A stretch of DNA of 64,000 bases, from the NCBI RefSeq assembly GCF_036346615.1, contig NZ_CP107836.1:3100001-3164000 (forward strand). The letters run 5' to 3'. Positions 51,807 through 58,963 of this stretch are shown here, one piece after another. This DNA comes from Streptomyces sp. NBC_00523 (GTDB lineage Bacteria > Actinomycetota > Actinomycetes > Streptomycetales > Streptomycetaceae). The notes below the pieces were generated by a model. The model was not told the DNA's origin, ran no database searches, and saw nothing but the letters and a program-made list of their open reading frames with translations. Each line of letters begins with the position of its first letter. The first letter of the stretch is position 1. The translations under genes and the position numbers were made by a program.

Positions 51807-52229
51807 CTACGGGGTGCCCGGGGCCACCCGCGCCCACACCGTCTTGCCGACGATGCGCTCCGCGACGCCCCATTCCGCCGCCAACGCCTCGACCAGGCGC
51901 AGCCCGTTCCCGCTCTCGGCCCCGGGGCCGCCCTCGCACAGCTCTGGGCGCCGCTCGCCCCGTGCGTCCGAGACCTCGATCCGGAATCCATCCGTCTCGG
52001 GGGTTACGCGCAGCTCGAAGTCCCGGCCGGTGACGTGGCCGTGCAGCACGGCGTTGGCGGCCGGCTCGGCCACGACCACCGCCACGTCGTCGGACAGCCG
52101 GCTCCCGTACGCCACGCCCCAGGCGTCGAGTTGCTGCACGGCGAGTCGACGGGCGAGACGGGCGCCTCGGCGGGTGGCGCTGAAGCGCTGGACGAAGTCG
52201 GTACCCACAAGGGTGATTTCGGCGTTCAT
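51807..52229 (-). CDS. ATP-binding regulatory protein (RsbW/SpoIIAB-like HATPase)
   Basis: A 140-aa single-domain GHKL ATPase. The N box is DDVAVVVAEPAANAVLHGH, the G1 region is FRIEVSDARGERRPE and the G2 loop is ESGNGLRLVEALAAEWG. Residues before it (FVQRFSATRRGARLARRLAVQQLDAWG) are the usual lead-in. Such proteins act as anti-sigma or signalling partners in Streptomyces and are often next to XRE/DUF5753 and DUF397 genes. Here the neighbouring XRE unit is broken, so the protein may be orphaned. ATG 52229 has only a weak ribosome site. Confidence 0.88.
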   Translation of the reverse strand: MNAEITLVGTDFVQRFSATRRGARLARRLAVQQLDAWGVAYGSRLSDDVAVVVAEPAANAVLHGHVTGRDFELRVTPETDGFRIEVSDARGERRPELCEGGPGAESGNGLRLVEALAAEWGVAERIVGKTVWARVAPGTP

Positions 52230-52362
52230 GTGACCCAGCGTGTCCGTCTCCTTCTGCGCTGACCAGGAGTGACCACACGACTCCAACAAGCTGTACGGGC
52301 CTGCCCGACCGGCTGTACGGGGCGTCGGCCGTGACCGCACGAGCGAAGGCGGTACGGGGCAG

Positions 52363-53012
52363 ATGACGAACACGCAACGTGAGGAACGGCCGGAGCGCCC
52401 GGCCGAATCGGACGGTACCGCGCACCTGTTCAGGGCGCTGGGCCGCCGGCTGAAGTTCCTGCGCGAACGCGCGGGGATGAACCAGCGGGAGCCGGCGTCT
52501 GCGACGCATTGCGGCGAGGACCTGATCTCCGCGATGGAACGGGGGTGCGGACCCCGCAGGTGGAGTTCTTGCTCCTCGCGGACCGGGCTCTGAACACGGG
52601 GGGCCTGCTGTCGGCAGCGGCGGACGACGTACGGGAGGCGCTGAAGCGGACGCGCCTGCGGCATCCGGGATGGTTCCGGGACTATACGCGGACGGAGGCG
52701 GAGGCGGTCGCCGTGCACGAGTACAACAATCAGGTGATCCCCGGTCTGCTCCAGACCGAGGAGTACGCGCGGGCGGTGTTCACCCAGCGGCGACCACTGC
52801 TGGACGAGCAGACAATCGAGAAGCGCGTGGCGGACCGCATGGCACGCCAGCAGCTTTTCGAGCGCTGGCCTGCCCCGACGCTCAGCTTCCTACTTGAGGA
52901 GGCCGCGCGACCACCGTCCACGTCCGCGACTCGAAGAACATCCCCGGCCCCCGACTTCGACGTGGCGCCCACGGCCTGGTCCGCGTTCGTCACGTACGCG
53001 CGCCAGGGCTGA
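52363..53012 (+). pseudogene. Decayed XRE/DUF5753 gene fused to the tail of a DUF397 gene
   Basis: The first frame (52363 onward) has the HTH region of an XRE regulator (FRALGRRLKFLRERAGMNQ...GEDLISAMERG). At the five-G run 52541-52545 one G seems missing, and the homology continues in another frame: VRTPQVEFLLLADRALNTGG, then HEYNNQVIPGLLQTEEYARAVF and RWPAPTLSFLLEEA. Homology then jumps to a DUF397 C-terminus (TTVHVRDSKNIPG in one frame, then FDVAPTAWSAFVTYARQG after an extra C in the run near 52951-52955). The DUF5753 C-terminal half and the DUF397 N-terminal half are absent. An internal deletion plus two small indels explains this. Confidence 0.85.
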
Positions 53013-53082
53013 AAAGCCGGACGGCGAGCCCCACCCGGGCGCTCGCCGTCCGCCCGGCGCCTCGGGCTGGCACACTTCGCGC

Positions 53083-53229
53083 ATGAGCCACGACCAGCGG
53101 GAACACATCGATCCGGAGGAAGCCCGGGCTCTAGCCGACTACCGGGCCCGCAGGGCCTCCGCGGCCGACCTCACCGAACCGGTTCCGCACGACGAGGTAC
53201 GCGCCCGGCTCGGCCTGGAGCGGCGCTGA
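53083..53229 (+). CDS. Small acidic/basic protein, antitoxin-like, 48 aa
   Basis: ATG 53083 begins MSHDQREHIDPEEARALADYRARR and ends PVPHDEVRARLGLERR. The terminal V-P-H-D-E-V-x-x-R-L-G-L pattern resembles the C-terminus of Phd/RelB-type antitoxins. No toxin gene follows and no ribosome site is clear. It may be an orphan antitoxin, a relic or a free-standing small protein. Assignment is weak. Confidence 0.45.
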   Translation: MSHDQREHIDPEEARALADYRARRASAADLTEPVPHDEVRARLGLERR

Positions 53230-53269
53230 CGCACCGGTCACCGGGCCCGCGCCGGGCACGCCCGGCCCC

Positions 53270-53920
53270 TCAGCCGCCCGGCGTCTCGTCCACCTTGAAG
53301 TCCATGTTCACCTTGCCGCCGACAACCGACTTCGCGGTGACCGTCACTCCGTACTGCTTACCGCTGTCGGCCAGTTGGCAGCGGATCGTGGCGCCGGCCT
53401 TGGCGGGCAGGTTCTCCGGGCAGGAGAAGGCGTCGGGCTGCTTGCCCACTTGGGCGGCGAGGGCGGCCTTGCCCTGGCGGGCGACCTCGGCCTTGTCCAC
53501 GGAGCCGGAGGCGCTGTCCGCGCCCGCGGAGTCGGACGGCTGGGCCGAATCGCTGGGCTGGGGGTCGGGGGAGGCCCCGTCGCCCGCACCGGCGTTGTCG
53601 TCCACCTTGAAGTCCATGTTCACCTTCTTGCCGTCGACGGACTTCACGGTCGCCGTCATACCGAGCTTCTTGCCGCTGTCGGTGATCGTGCAGCGCACCG
53701 ACTCACCGACCTTCCCCTTGAGGTCGTCCTCGCAGGTCACGTCCTCGGGAGCGCGCCCGACCTGCTTCTCCAGACCGGCGGAGGCCTGCTTGGCGACCTC
53801 CTCCTTCTTGACGACCAGGTCGCCGCCGAAGCTGAACGAGCAGCCCGAGACGAAGAACAGGGCCAGCGTCCCGGCCGCCGCTCCGGCCACTATCCGACTC
53901 CCTACGGACTGCTGCCTCAT
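53270..53920 (-). CDS. Lipoprotein with two DUF4333 domains
   Basis: A 216-aa exported lipoprotein. Its signal peptide (RIVAGAAAGTLALFFVSGC) ends in a lipobox with the lipidated Cys. Two DUF4333-like repeats follow (about 35-105 and 145-212), each with EVA(K/R)Q, V(G/)..P..C.., a second Cys in (V/I)RC, and a GK(K)VNMDFKVD end. They are separated by a Ser/Asp/Pro linker. The domain has two cysteines per copy, probably paired. The function is unknown. The start ATG is followed by RQQSVGSR. Confidence 0.88.
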   Translation of the reverse strand: MRQQSVGSRIVAGAAAGTLALFFVSGCSFSFGGDLVVKKEEVAKQASAGLEKQVGRAPEDVTCEDDLKGKVGESVRCTITDSGKKLGMTATVKSVDGKKVNMDFKVDDNAGAGDGASPDPQPSDSAQPSDSAGADSASGSVDKAEVARQGKAALAAQVGKQPDAFSCPENLPAKAGATIRCQLADSGKQYGVTVTAKSVVGGKVNMDFKVDETPGG

Positions 53921-53997
53921 GGGGTCCCCCTAGCCTCGATGTACACGCCAACGACTGGCCTGCCAAGCTATCACCGGGGTCTGGGCCCCCGGCCGGG

Positions 53998-54120
53998 TCA
54001 GCCCGCGTACCCCTGGTCGGCGAGGATCTTGTCGATACGGGCGCGGTGGGCGGCCTCCCAGTCGTACAGGCTCTCCGCCGACCACATCCGGGTACGCCCC
54101 ACGATCGACCGAAGCCTCAT
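53998..54120 (-). CDS. Possible 40-aa protein or gene remnant
   Basis: ATG 54120 opens MRLRSIVGRTRMWSAESLYDWEAAHRARIDKILADQGYAG. The composition is protein-like with balanced charges (WEAAHRARIDKILADQG). No family is recognised and the ribosome site is weak. It may be the end of a broken gene, consistent with the decayed genes on both sides. Confidence 0.3.
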   Translation of the reverse strand: MRLRSIVGRTRMWSAESLYDWEAAHRARIDKILADQGYAG

Positions 54121-54194
54121 CACGCATCGCCCCATTCCACCACCGGCCGCATCCACGCCCCCACGGACTTTCGCGCGGGGCGTGGCACCGCCTG

Positions 54195-54650
54195 TCAGGC
54201 GTACGTCCAGCGCCACGCGTTCCCGCTGGAACTGCACCTGATCCGGGCTCCCGAGGCGTTCGTCGTCACGGCCCCGTGGTCGCTGTTCCGGCAGAACTGC
54301 CCTGCGCTGTAGCAGTTCCCGGCGTTGGAGCGGATGGAGCAGGTGCTCGTGGTCTTGGTGCCGCCGCCGGAGGACCCGCCGCCGGACCGGGTGGAGGCGG
54401 CCTTGGTGACCGTTGTCGTGACGGTCGGCCCGGGCACCTTCACGGTCTTCGTCTCGGTCACCGTGGGCGCCGGGGCGGGGGTGGCGGTCTCGGTCGCGGT
54501 GGCCGTGACGGTCACGGTGACCGCGGGCACCGGCTTGGCGCTCGCGGCCGCGTCCCCCTTCCCGGACTCCGAACAGCCGACCGCCCCCAGGGCGATCAGG
54601 GCCATCCCACCGACCCATATCCGCGCGCGCCGGCTCAGCACCTTGGGCAT
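54195..54650 (-). CDS. Small Cys-containing lipoprotein
   Basis: A 151-aa lipoprotein. Signal peptide RARIWVGGMALIALGAVGC has the lipobox L-G-A-V-G-C. A Thr/Val/Ala/Pro spacer follows (repeated TVT and TAT units). The C-terminal module of about 45 residues has five cysteines and reads TCSIRSNAGNCYSAGQFCRN, then IRCSSSGNAWRWTY, a pattern common in Streptomyces secreted proteins. It is probably a cell-surface protein; the role is unknown. Confidence 0.8.
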   Translation of the reverse strand: MPKVLSRRARIWVGGMALIALGAVGCSESGKGDAAASAKPVPAVTVTVTATATETATPAPAPTVTETKTVKVPGPTVTTTVTKAASTRSGGGSSGGGTKTTSTCSIRSNAGNCYSAGQFCRNSDHGAVTTNASGARIRCSSSGNAWRWTYA

Positions 54651-54776
54651 GGAGTCCCCCCATACGTCTCGTCGAGTGGGGTGACCGTATTACCGCGAAC
54701 GAGATGTGGGGAAGTTGCGGAGGGAGAGTGATCAGATCGTGATCACCGGACATTCGGCGGCCACACGCCGAAACCC

Positions 54777-55346
54777 GTTCTGGCGGAGCGCGGGAAGGAG
54801 GTCGTCGGCGTCGATCCCGCGCGGGCGTCAGTCGATGTCGCCCGGGCCAAGCCGGGCGCCGAGCGGGTGCGCTGGATCTGCGGCGACGCCACGCGGCTGC
54901 CGCCGTTGCGCGTCGACCTCGCGACGATGACCGCGAACGTGGCCCAGGCCATCGCGGACCCCGGGGACTGGCAAGCCACGCTGCGGGGCGCCCGCGAGGC
55001 GCTGCGGCCCGGCGGGCGGCTGGTGTTCGAGACGCGGGTGCCGGGGCGGCGGGCCTGGGAGGAGTGGACGCGGGAGCAGTCCCACAGCGTGACCGACGTC
55101 CACGGGATCGGCGCTGTCGAGACCTGGGTGCAGGTCACCGAGGCGACCGGGCCGCACGTCTCGTTCCGCTGGACCTACCGGTTCGCGGCCGACGGTCGGA
55201 CGCTCACCTCCGACTCGACGCTGCGCTTCCGGGAACGGGAGGAGATCCAGGCGGACCTGGACGCGCAGGGATACGCCCTGGAGGACCTCCGCGAAGCGCC
55301 CGACCGGCCCGGGCGGGAGTACGTGTTCGTGGCGCGCAGACCGTAA
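54777..55346 (+). pseudogene. 5'-truncated class I SAM methyltransferase
   Basis: Homology begins abruptly at VLAERGKEVVGVDPARASVDVARAK (54777), which is post-motif-I sequence. It continues through RWICGDATRLP, DLATMTANVAQAI, LRPGGRLVFETRVPGRRAWEEW and the C-terminal SFRWTYRFAADGRTLTSDSTLRF. About 50 N-terminal residues, including motif I (D-x-G-x-G), are missing. An in-frame stop lies at 54729 and no start codon precedes the homology; the first is GTG 54867, too late. It would not bind SAM and is a remnant. Confidence 0.8.
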
Positions 55347-55401
55347 GGCGGGCGCGGAGCCGTCCGTCCGATGAGCTCACCAACGGGGCGGGGGAAGCGG
55401 C

Positions 55402-55764
55402 ATGCGGTGGGATCGCGGGAGTGTCACCGGGCTCGAGCTGATCGTGGGCGGGCTGGTCGTCGGGGCGGTGGGTGCGGGGATCATCGCCGTCGGGACAGGG
55501 GCGTTCGGGGTGGAGACCGAGACGTTCGGGGCCATCGACTGCGACTCCGTCTCCGTCAAGGGCGGGACCGTGTGGCACTGCCGCGGCGAGAGCCCGGGCC
55601 AGGCCGCCGCCAATGAGGCGGCCCGGCGCAAGGCGGAGCTGGACGCGCTGCCCCCAGGTAGGCCCCCTCACCCCAGCCCGCGCGCGACGCGCTCCGCCTC
55701 GGTCAGGGTCTCCATCAGCTTCTCCGGGTCCACCACGTACTCGCTGTCGTCCAACGCGTCGTAG
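55402..55764 (+). CDS. Small membrane-anchored protein, unknown
   Basis: A 120-aa ORF. One N-terminal membrane helix (LELIVGGLVVGAVGAGIIAVGTGAF) is followed by a small domain with a Cys pair (AIDCDSVSVKGGTVWHCRGES). The last 30 or so residues look unlike a protein and overlap the convergent SUKH-like gene by 97 bp, so the true end may have been lost to a frameshift. GGCGGGGGAAGCGGC precedes ATG 55402. Confidence 0.5.
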   Translation: MRWDRGSVTGLELIVGGLVVGAVGAGIIAVGTGAFGVETETFGAIDCDSVSVKGGTVWHCRGESPGQAAANEAARRKAELDALPPGRPPHPSPRATRSASVRVSISFSGSTTYSLSSNAS

Positions 55765-56264
55765 TCCACCGTGCCCAACGGCAGCCCCAACGCGTCCAGT
55801 TCGGCGGCCAGCTGCCCGAACGCCACGCGCTCGTCCGGCTCGTCCTGATACGCGGACTGCTCGAAGGCGACGGCCTCCGTCAGGGTGGAGCCGGTCATCG
55901 GCCAGAGGGTGAACTCCGTGTCCAGCTCGATCGGCCGCCGCACCGGCTCGTCCGGATGGACCCAGTAACCGACCCATCCCTTACCGCCCTTGGCGACGAG
56001 CTTCACGTATTCCGTCATCCGCGCGACCCCCGCGTTGACGGCCTGCATCTCCGGGTCGGCCAGCTCCTGCTCGCTCAGGTAGCCGGTGTCCAGGAACGGG
56101 TGGAGCTCGCCCTCCTCGAAGAACTCAAGGCCCAGCAGGTGGGCGAAGTCGTCCCGCCCCTCCCAGTGGGCGGTGAGCAGCACGCGCAGGTCGTCCGGCA
56201 CCGGCAGCCCGTCCAGCCGCTCACGGGAGAACGCGGCGAGCCGCTCGTCGTAGGTGGTGTTCAC
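55668..56264 (-). CDS. SUKH/SMI1-like hypothetical protein
   Basis: A 198-aa soluble acidic protein. The stretch MTEYVKLVAKGGKGWVGYWVHPDEPV and the strand FTLWPMTGSTLTEAVAF recall SMI1/KNR4 (SUKH) proteins, a family with many toxin-immunity members. Resemblance is moderate. There is no toxin gene next to it. GTG 56264 is preceded by GAGAGGG. It follows the LLM oxidoreductase gene by 44 nt on the same strand. Confidence 0.6.
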   Translation of the reverse strand: MNTTYDERLAAFSRERLDGLPVPDDLRVLLTAHWEGRDDFAHLLGLEFFEEGELHPFLDTGYLSEQELADPEMQAVNAGVARMTEYVKLVAKGGKGWVGYWVHPDEPVRRPIELDTEFTLWPMTGSTLTEAVAFEQSAYQDEPDERVAFGQLAAELDALGLPLGTVDYDALDDSEYVVDPEKLMETLTEAERVARGLG

Positions 56265-56308
56265 GGGTCCCTCTCGGGGGTCGAAGGGGTCGAAGGAGCA
56301 ACGGGGTC

Positions 56309-57139
56309 CTACAGGTACGCCGCGTACGCGTCCAGCGTCCGCAGGACCTCCGGCTCCGCGGCCGGGGGCAGCTGGAGGACGATCTCCTCGATGCCCAGGT
56401 CCGCGAAGCGGGCCAGCTTGCCGGGGGACGGGAGGACCGCGTACGGGACGATGTGGAGGTCCTTCGGGTCGCGCCCGGCGGCCTCCCACGCGGTGCGGAG
56501 GTGGGGGACGGACTCCGTGAGGCCGCCGCCCCCGATGGGGAGCCAGCCGTCGGCCGACTCCGCGATGTGGGCGAACAGCTTGGGGCCCGCCGCGCCGCCG
56601 ATCAGAACGCGCGGGCCTTGCGGGCGGTACGGCTTCGGGTGGGCCTCGCTGGCGCGCACGGAGCCGAACTCCCCCTCGTACGCCGTGGGTTCCGCAGCCC
56701 ACAGCGCCCGCATCAGCGCCAGCCGTTCGCGGCCCAGGCGGCGGCGGGTGGACCACTCGACGCCGTGGTCGGCGGCCTCCTCGACGTTCCAGCCGTAGCC
56801 GATGCCGAGGGTGAAGCGGCCGGCGGAGAGGTGGTCCAGGGTGGCGATCTGCTTGGCCAGGTCGATCGGGTCGTGCTGGGCGATCAGGGTGATGCCCGTG
56901 CCCAGGGCCAGCCGCTCGGTCACCGCCGCGGCCTGGGCGAGCGCGACGAAGGGATCCAGGGTGCGTCCGTACTCGCGGGGGAGCTCGCCGCCCGCCGGGT
57001 AGGGGGTGTCCCTGCTCACCGGGATGTGGGTGTGCTCGGGCAGGTACAGCCCGGCGAACCCGCGCTGTTCGAGCTGGTGCGCCAGCCGCACCGGGGTGAT
57101 CGTCTCGTCGGTGAGGAAGATCGTGGTGGCGATCCGCAT
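56309..57139 (-). CDS. LLM class F420-dependent oxidoreductase
   Basis: A 276-aa luciferase-like (TIM-barrel) oxidoreductase. Family marks: FAGLYLPEHTHIP, ERLALGTGITLIAQHDPIDLAKQIATLDHLSAGRFTLGIGYGWNVEEAADHGV, and PRVLIGGAAGPKLFAHIAESADGWLPIGG. The P-E-H-T and G-I-G-Y-G-W-N-V-E-E motifs fit the F420-dependent subgroup. It would use the cofactor whose precursor is made by FbiC (41.9-44.5 kb). The substrate is unknown. It is divergent from the siderophore-interacting protein gene. Confidence 0.9.
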   Translation of the reverse strand: MRIATTIFLTDETITPVRLAHQLEQRGFAGLYLPEHTHIPVSRDTPYPAGGELPREYGRTLDPFVALAQAAAVTERLALGTGITLIAQHDPIDLAKQIATLDHLSAGRFTLGIGYGWNVEEAADHGVEWSTRRRLGRERLALMRALWAAEPTAYEGEFGSVRASEAHPKPYRPQGPRVLIGGAAGPKLFAHIAESADGWLPIGGGGLTESVPHLRTAWEAAGRDPKDLHIVPYAVLPSPGKLARFADLGIEEIVLQLPPAAEPEVLRTLDAYAAYL

Positions 57140-57232
57140 ACGAAGGCACCTCCGTCGTTGTCCCGTGACGCTCCCAACGTATGCGGTCGGGGGCGCGAAG
57201 GGACGCCTCCGGCCTCCCCAAACGTCACCAAC

Positions 57233-57251
57233 TTAGGTTAGGCTCGCCTAA
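57233..57251. promoter_or_regulatory. Iron box (DmdR1/IdeR/DtxR-type operator)
   Basis: TTAGGTTAGGCTCGCCTAA matches the 19-bp consensus (TTAGGTTAGGCTAACCTAA) at 17 of 19 positions. It lies 30-48 nt before the SIP gene start, in the divergent gap to the LLM gene. An iron-loaded repressor would bind here and shut off the SIP gene when iron is plentiful. Confidence 0.92.
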
Positions 57252-57280
57252 ATTATCTCACGAGGGCAGGGAGCAGGACC

Positions 57281-58012
57281 ATGGGGCACGGCTGGGAGGG
57301 CGTCGTCCTCAAGCTCATGCGGGGACGCGACTTCACCTTCACCGTCACCGCGACCGAGGAGCCCGCCGACGGCTTCCGGCGCATCGCGGTCACCGACGGC
57401 GGGCTGCTCGCGGCGACCGACGGGGCGCACCCCACGATGTGGGTCAGGCTCTGGTTCGACCGGTCCGGCAAACCGCATCAGCGCGCGTACACCCTGGTCG
57501 ACCCCGACCCGGAAGCCGGTACGTTCACGCTGGAGTTCGCGCTGCACGAGGGTCCGGCAACGGACTGGGCGCTCGCCGCCCGGCCCGGCGACACGATCGA
57601 CGCCACCCTCCAGGGCACCGGCTTCTCGCTTCCCGAACCGGCCCCCACCCGGCTCGTCGTGATCGGCGACCCCGCGTCCCTGCCCGCGGTCAACTCCCTG
57701 CTGGACGCGCTGCCGGGCACCCCCGCGACCCTCTGGTACGAGGAGGCGCCCGGCACGGCCGACACCCCGCCGCTGCGCCTCGACCCCGACCGCCACACGC
57801 TCCACCGGGTGCCCCGCCACGACCGGGGCGCGGCGCTCATCGACACGGTGAAGTCCGGGCTGCCGGGGGTGCTCGGCGAGGACGCCTCGGGCGCGTACGT
57901 CTGGATCGCCTGCGACACGGCGACGACCAGGGCCCTGTCGGCGTACGTACGCAGGGACCTGGCCGTTCCCAAGGAGCGGGTGCACGCCCTGGGTTACTGG
58001 CGCGCGGGCTGA
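57281..58012 (+). CDS. Siderophore-interacting protein (FAD/NAD(P)H ferric-siderophore reductase family)
   Basis: A 243-aa SIP protein that releases iron from internalised siderophores by reduction. The N-terminal FAD-binding barrel contains RAYTLVDPDPEAGTFTLEFALHEG (R-x-Y-T motif) and the following helix ATDWALAARPGDTI. The C-terminal SIP domain contains LVVIGDPASLPAVNSLLDALP and YVWIACDTATTRALSAYVRRDL, ending with the family HALGYWRAG. AGGGAG lies 7 nt before ATG 57281, and an iron box covers the promoter area. Confidence 0.93.
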   Translation: MGHGWEGVVLKLMRGRDFTFTVTATEEPADGFRRIAVTDGGLLAATDGAHPTMWVRLWFDRSGKPHQRAYTLVDPDPEAGTFTLEFALHEGPATDWALAARPGDTIDATLQGTGFSLPEPAPTRLVVIGDPASLPAVNSLLDALPGTPATLWYEEAPGTADTPPLRLDPDRHTLHRVPRHDRGAALIDTVKSGLPGVLGEDASGAYVWIACDTATTRALSAYVRRDLAVPKERVHALGYWRAG

Positions 58013-58015
58013 GCG

Positions 58016-58846
58016 TCAGCCCCGAGTGGCCGCGTGCATGACGTACGGGGCGCGCATCGTCGCCGGTCCCAGCGTCACCGTGGCACCGGCCGAGGCGATC
58101 TGCGCGGTGGTGGAGGTGCCGGGGTAGAACCAGCGCCAGCTGCCCGAACCGCTCGCGGTCACGGTCGCGGAGAGACGGCCCGAGCTGTTCGTCCTGACCG
58201 TCTTCACGGTCTTGTACGCGCTCGCGCCCGCCTTCCGGAACTGAAGCCGGACGCTCTGACCGGCGTACCCCCGGTACTTCAGCGCCTCCCAGTCGGCCCG
58301 GCTCAGCGTGCCGGTGACCTTGACCTGCTTGCCGCCGGAGAGCGGGCTCGGGCCGGTCGCGGCGGTGGTCAGGGTCGCGGCGCGCTTGAGGTTGAACGGG
58401 GCGACGCAGTCGAAGATCCAGTAGTCGTCGTCATGCGCGTTCGCGATGCCGTACGCGCACCAGCCGCCGGCCGCGTCGTTCGCGTTCCTGTCGCTGTAGT
58501 CGGGGAAGTACTCCGGCACAAGTCGCATCATCGCCGTGCACTCCGACGTGGTGGCGCTCAGCTTCCTGCACGTCGTGCTGTCCGTCTCCACCGGCGCGTT
58601 CGCGGTGGAAGTCGCGTTGCCGACGTCGATCCGGCTCAGGCCCTCGACCCCCGAGTCGTCCTTGACCGTCACCTTGACCGGGAACGTCACCGTCTTGCTG
58701 ACGCCCACGACCACGCTCTTGCCGTTGTTGGTCACCCCCTTGGTGACCCGGATGTCGCCCCGCCCCTCGGCGTTGGCCGCCGTCGTGCCGAGCACGGTCA
58801 TGGCCGCCACGGCGGCCACCGTGCTCCACAGCACGTGTCTTCGCAT
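58016..58846 (-). CDS. Secreted protein of unknown function, 276 aa
   Basis: It has a Sec signal peptide (MRRHVLWSTVAAVAAMTVLGTTAANA). The mature part has two regions. The first, with several Cys residues, is DIRVTKGVTNNGKSVVVGVSKTVTFPVKVTVKDDSGVEG...CTAMMRLVPEYFPDYSDRNANDAAGGWCAYGIANAHDDDYWIFDCV. The second is a C-terminal Ig-like/beta module (KQVKVTGTLSRADWEALKYRGYAGQSVRLQFRKAGASAYKTVKTVRTNSSGRLSATVTASGSGSWRW). It is probably cell-wall-associated or extracellular. GGAGG lies 6 nt before ATG 58846. It converges on the SIP gene with a 3-nt gap. Confidence 0.75.
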   Translation of the reverse strand: MRRHVLWSTVAAVAAMTVLGTTAANAEGRGDIRVTKGVTNNGKSVVVGVSKTVTFPVKVTVKDDSGVEGLSRIDVGNATSTANAPVETDSTTCRKLSATTSECTAMMRLVPEYFPDYSDRNANDAAGGWCAYGIANAHDDDYWIFDCVAPFNLKRAATLTTAATGPSPLSGGKQVKVTGTLSRADWEALKYRGYAGQSVRLQFRKAGASAYKTVKTVRTNSSGRLSATVTASGSGSWRWFYPGTSTTAQIASAGATVTLGPATMRAPYVMHAATRG

Positions 58847-58870
58847 CTGTCCCCTCCTCATCGCGGACCC

Positions 58871-58917
58871 GCCCCGGCTCTCGGGGCTGCCGCGTCGGCA
58901 CAGCGTAGAGCCGGGGC
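58871..58917 (-). terminator. Hairpin downstream of MFS gene
   Basis: A perfect 11-bp stem GCCCCGGCTCT (58871-58881) with its complement (58907-58917), loop 25 nt. It lies about 47 nt after the stop of the minus-strand MFS gene. Confidence 0.6.
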
Positions 58918-58963
58918 GCGGGCCGTCCGGCGGAGGGTCCCGCGACGGGGCGACCGCCCGCGC

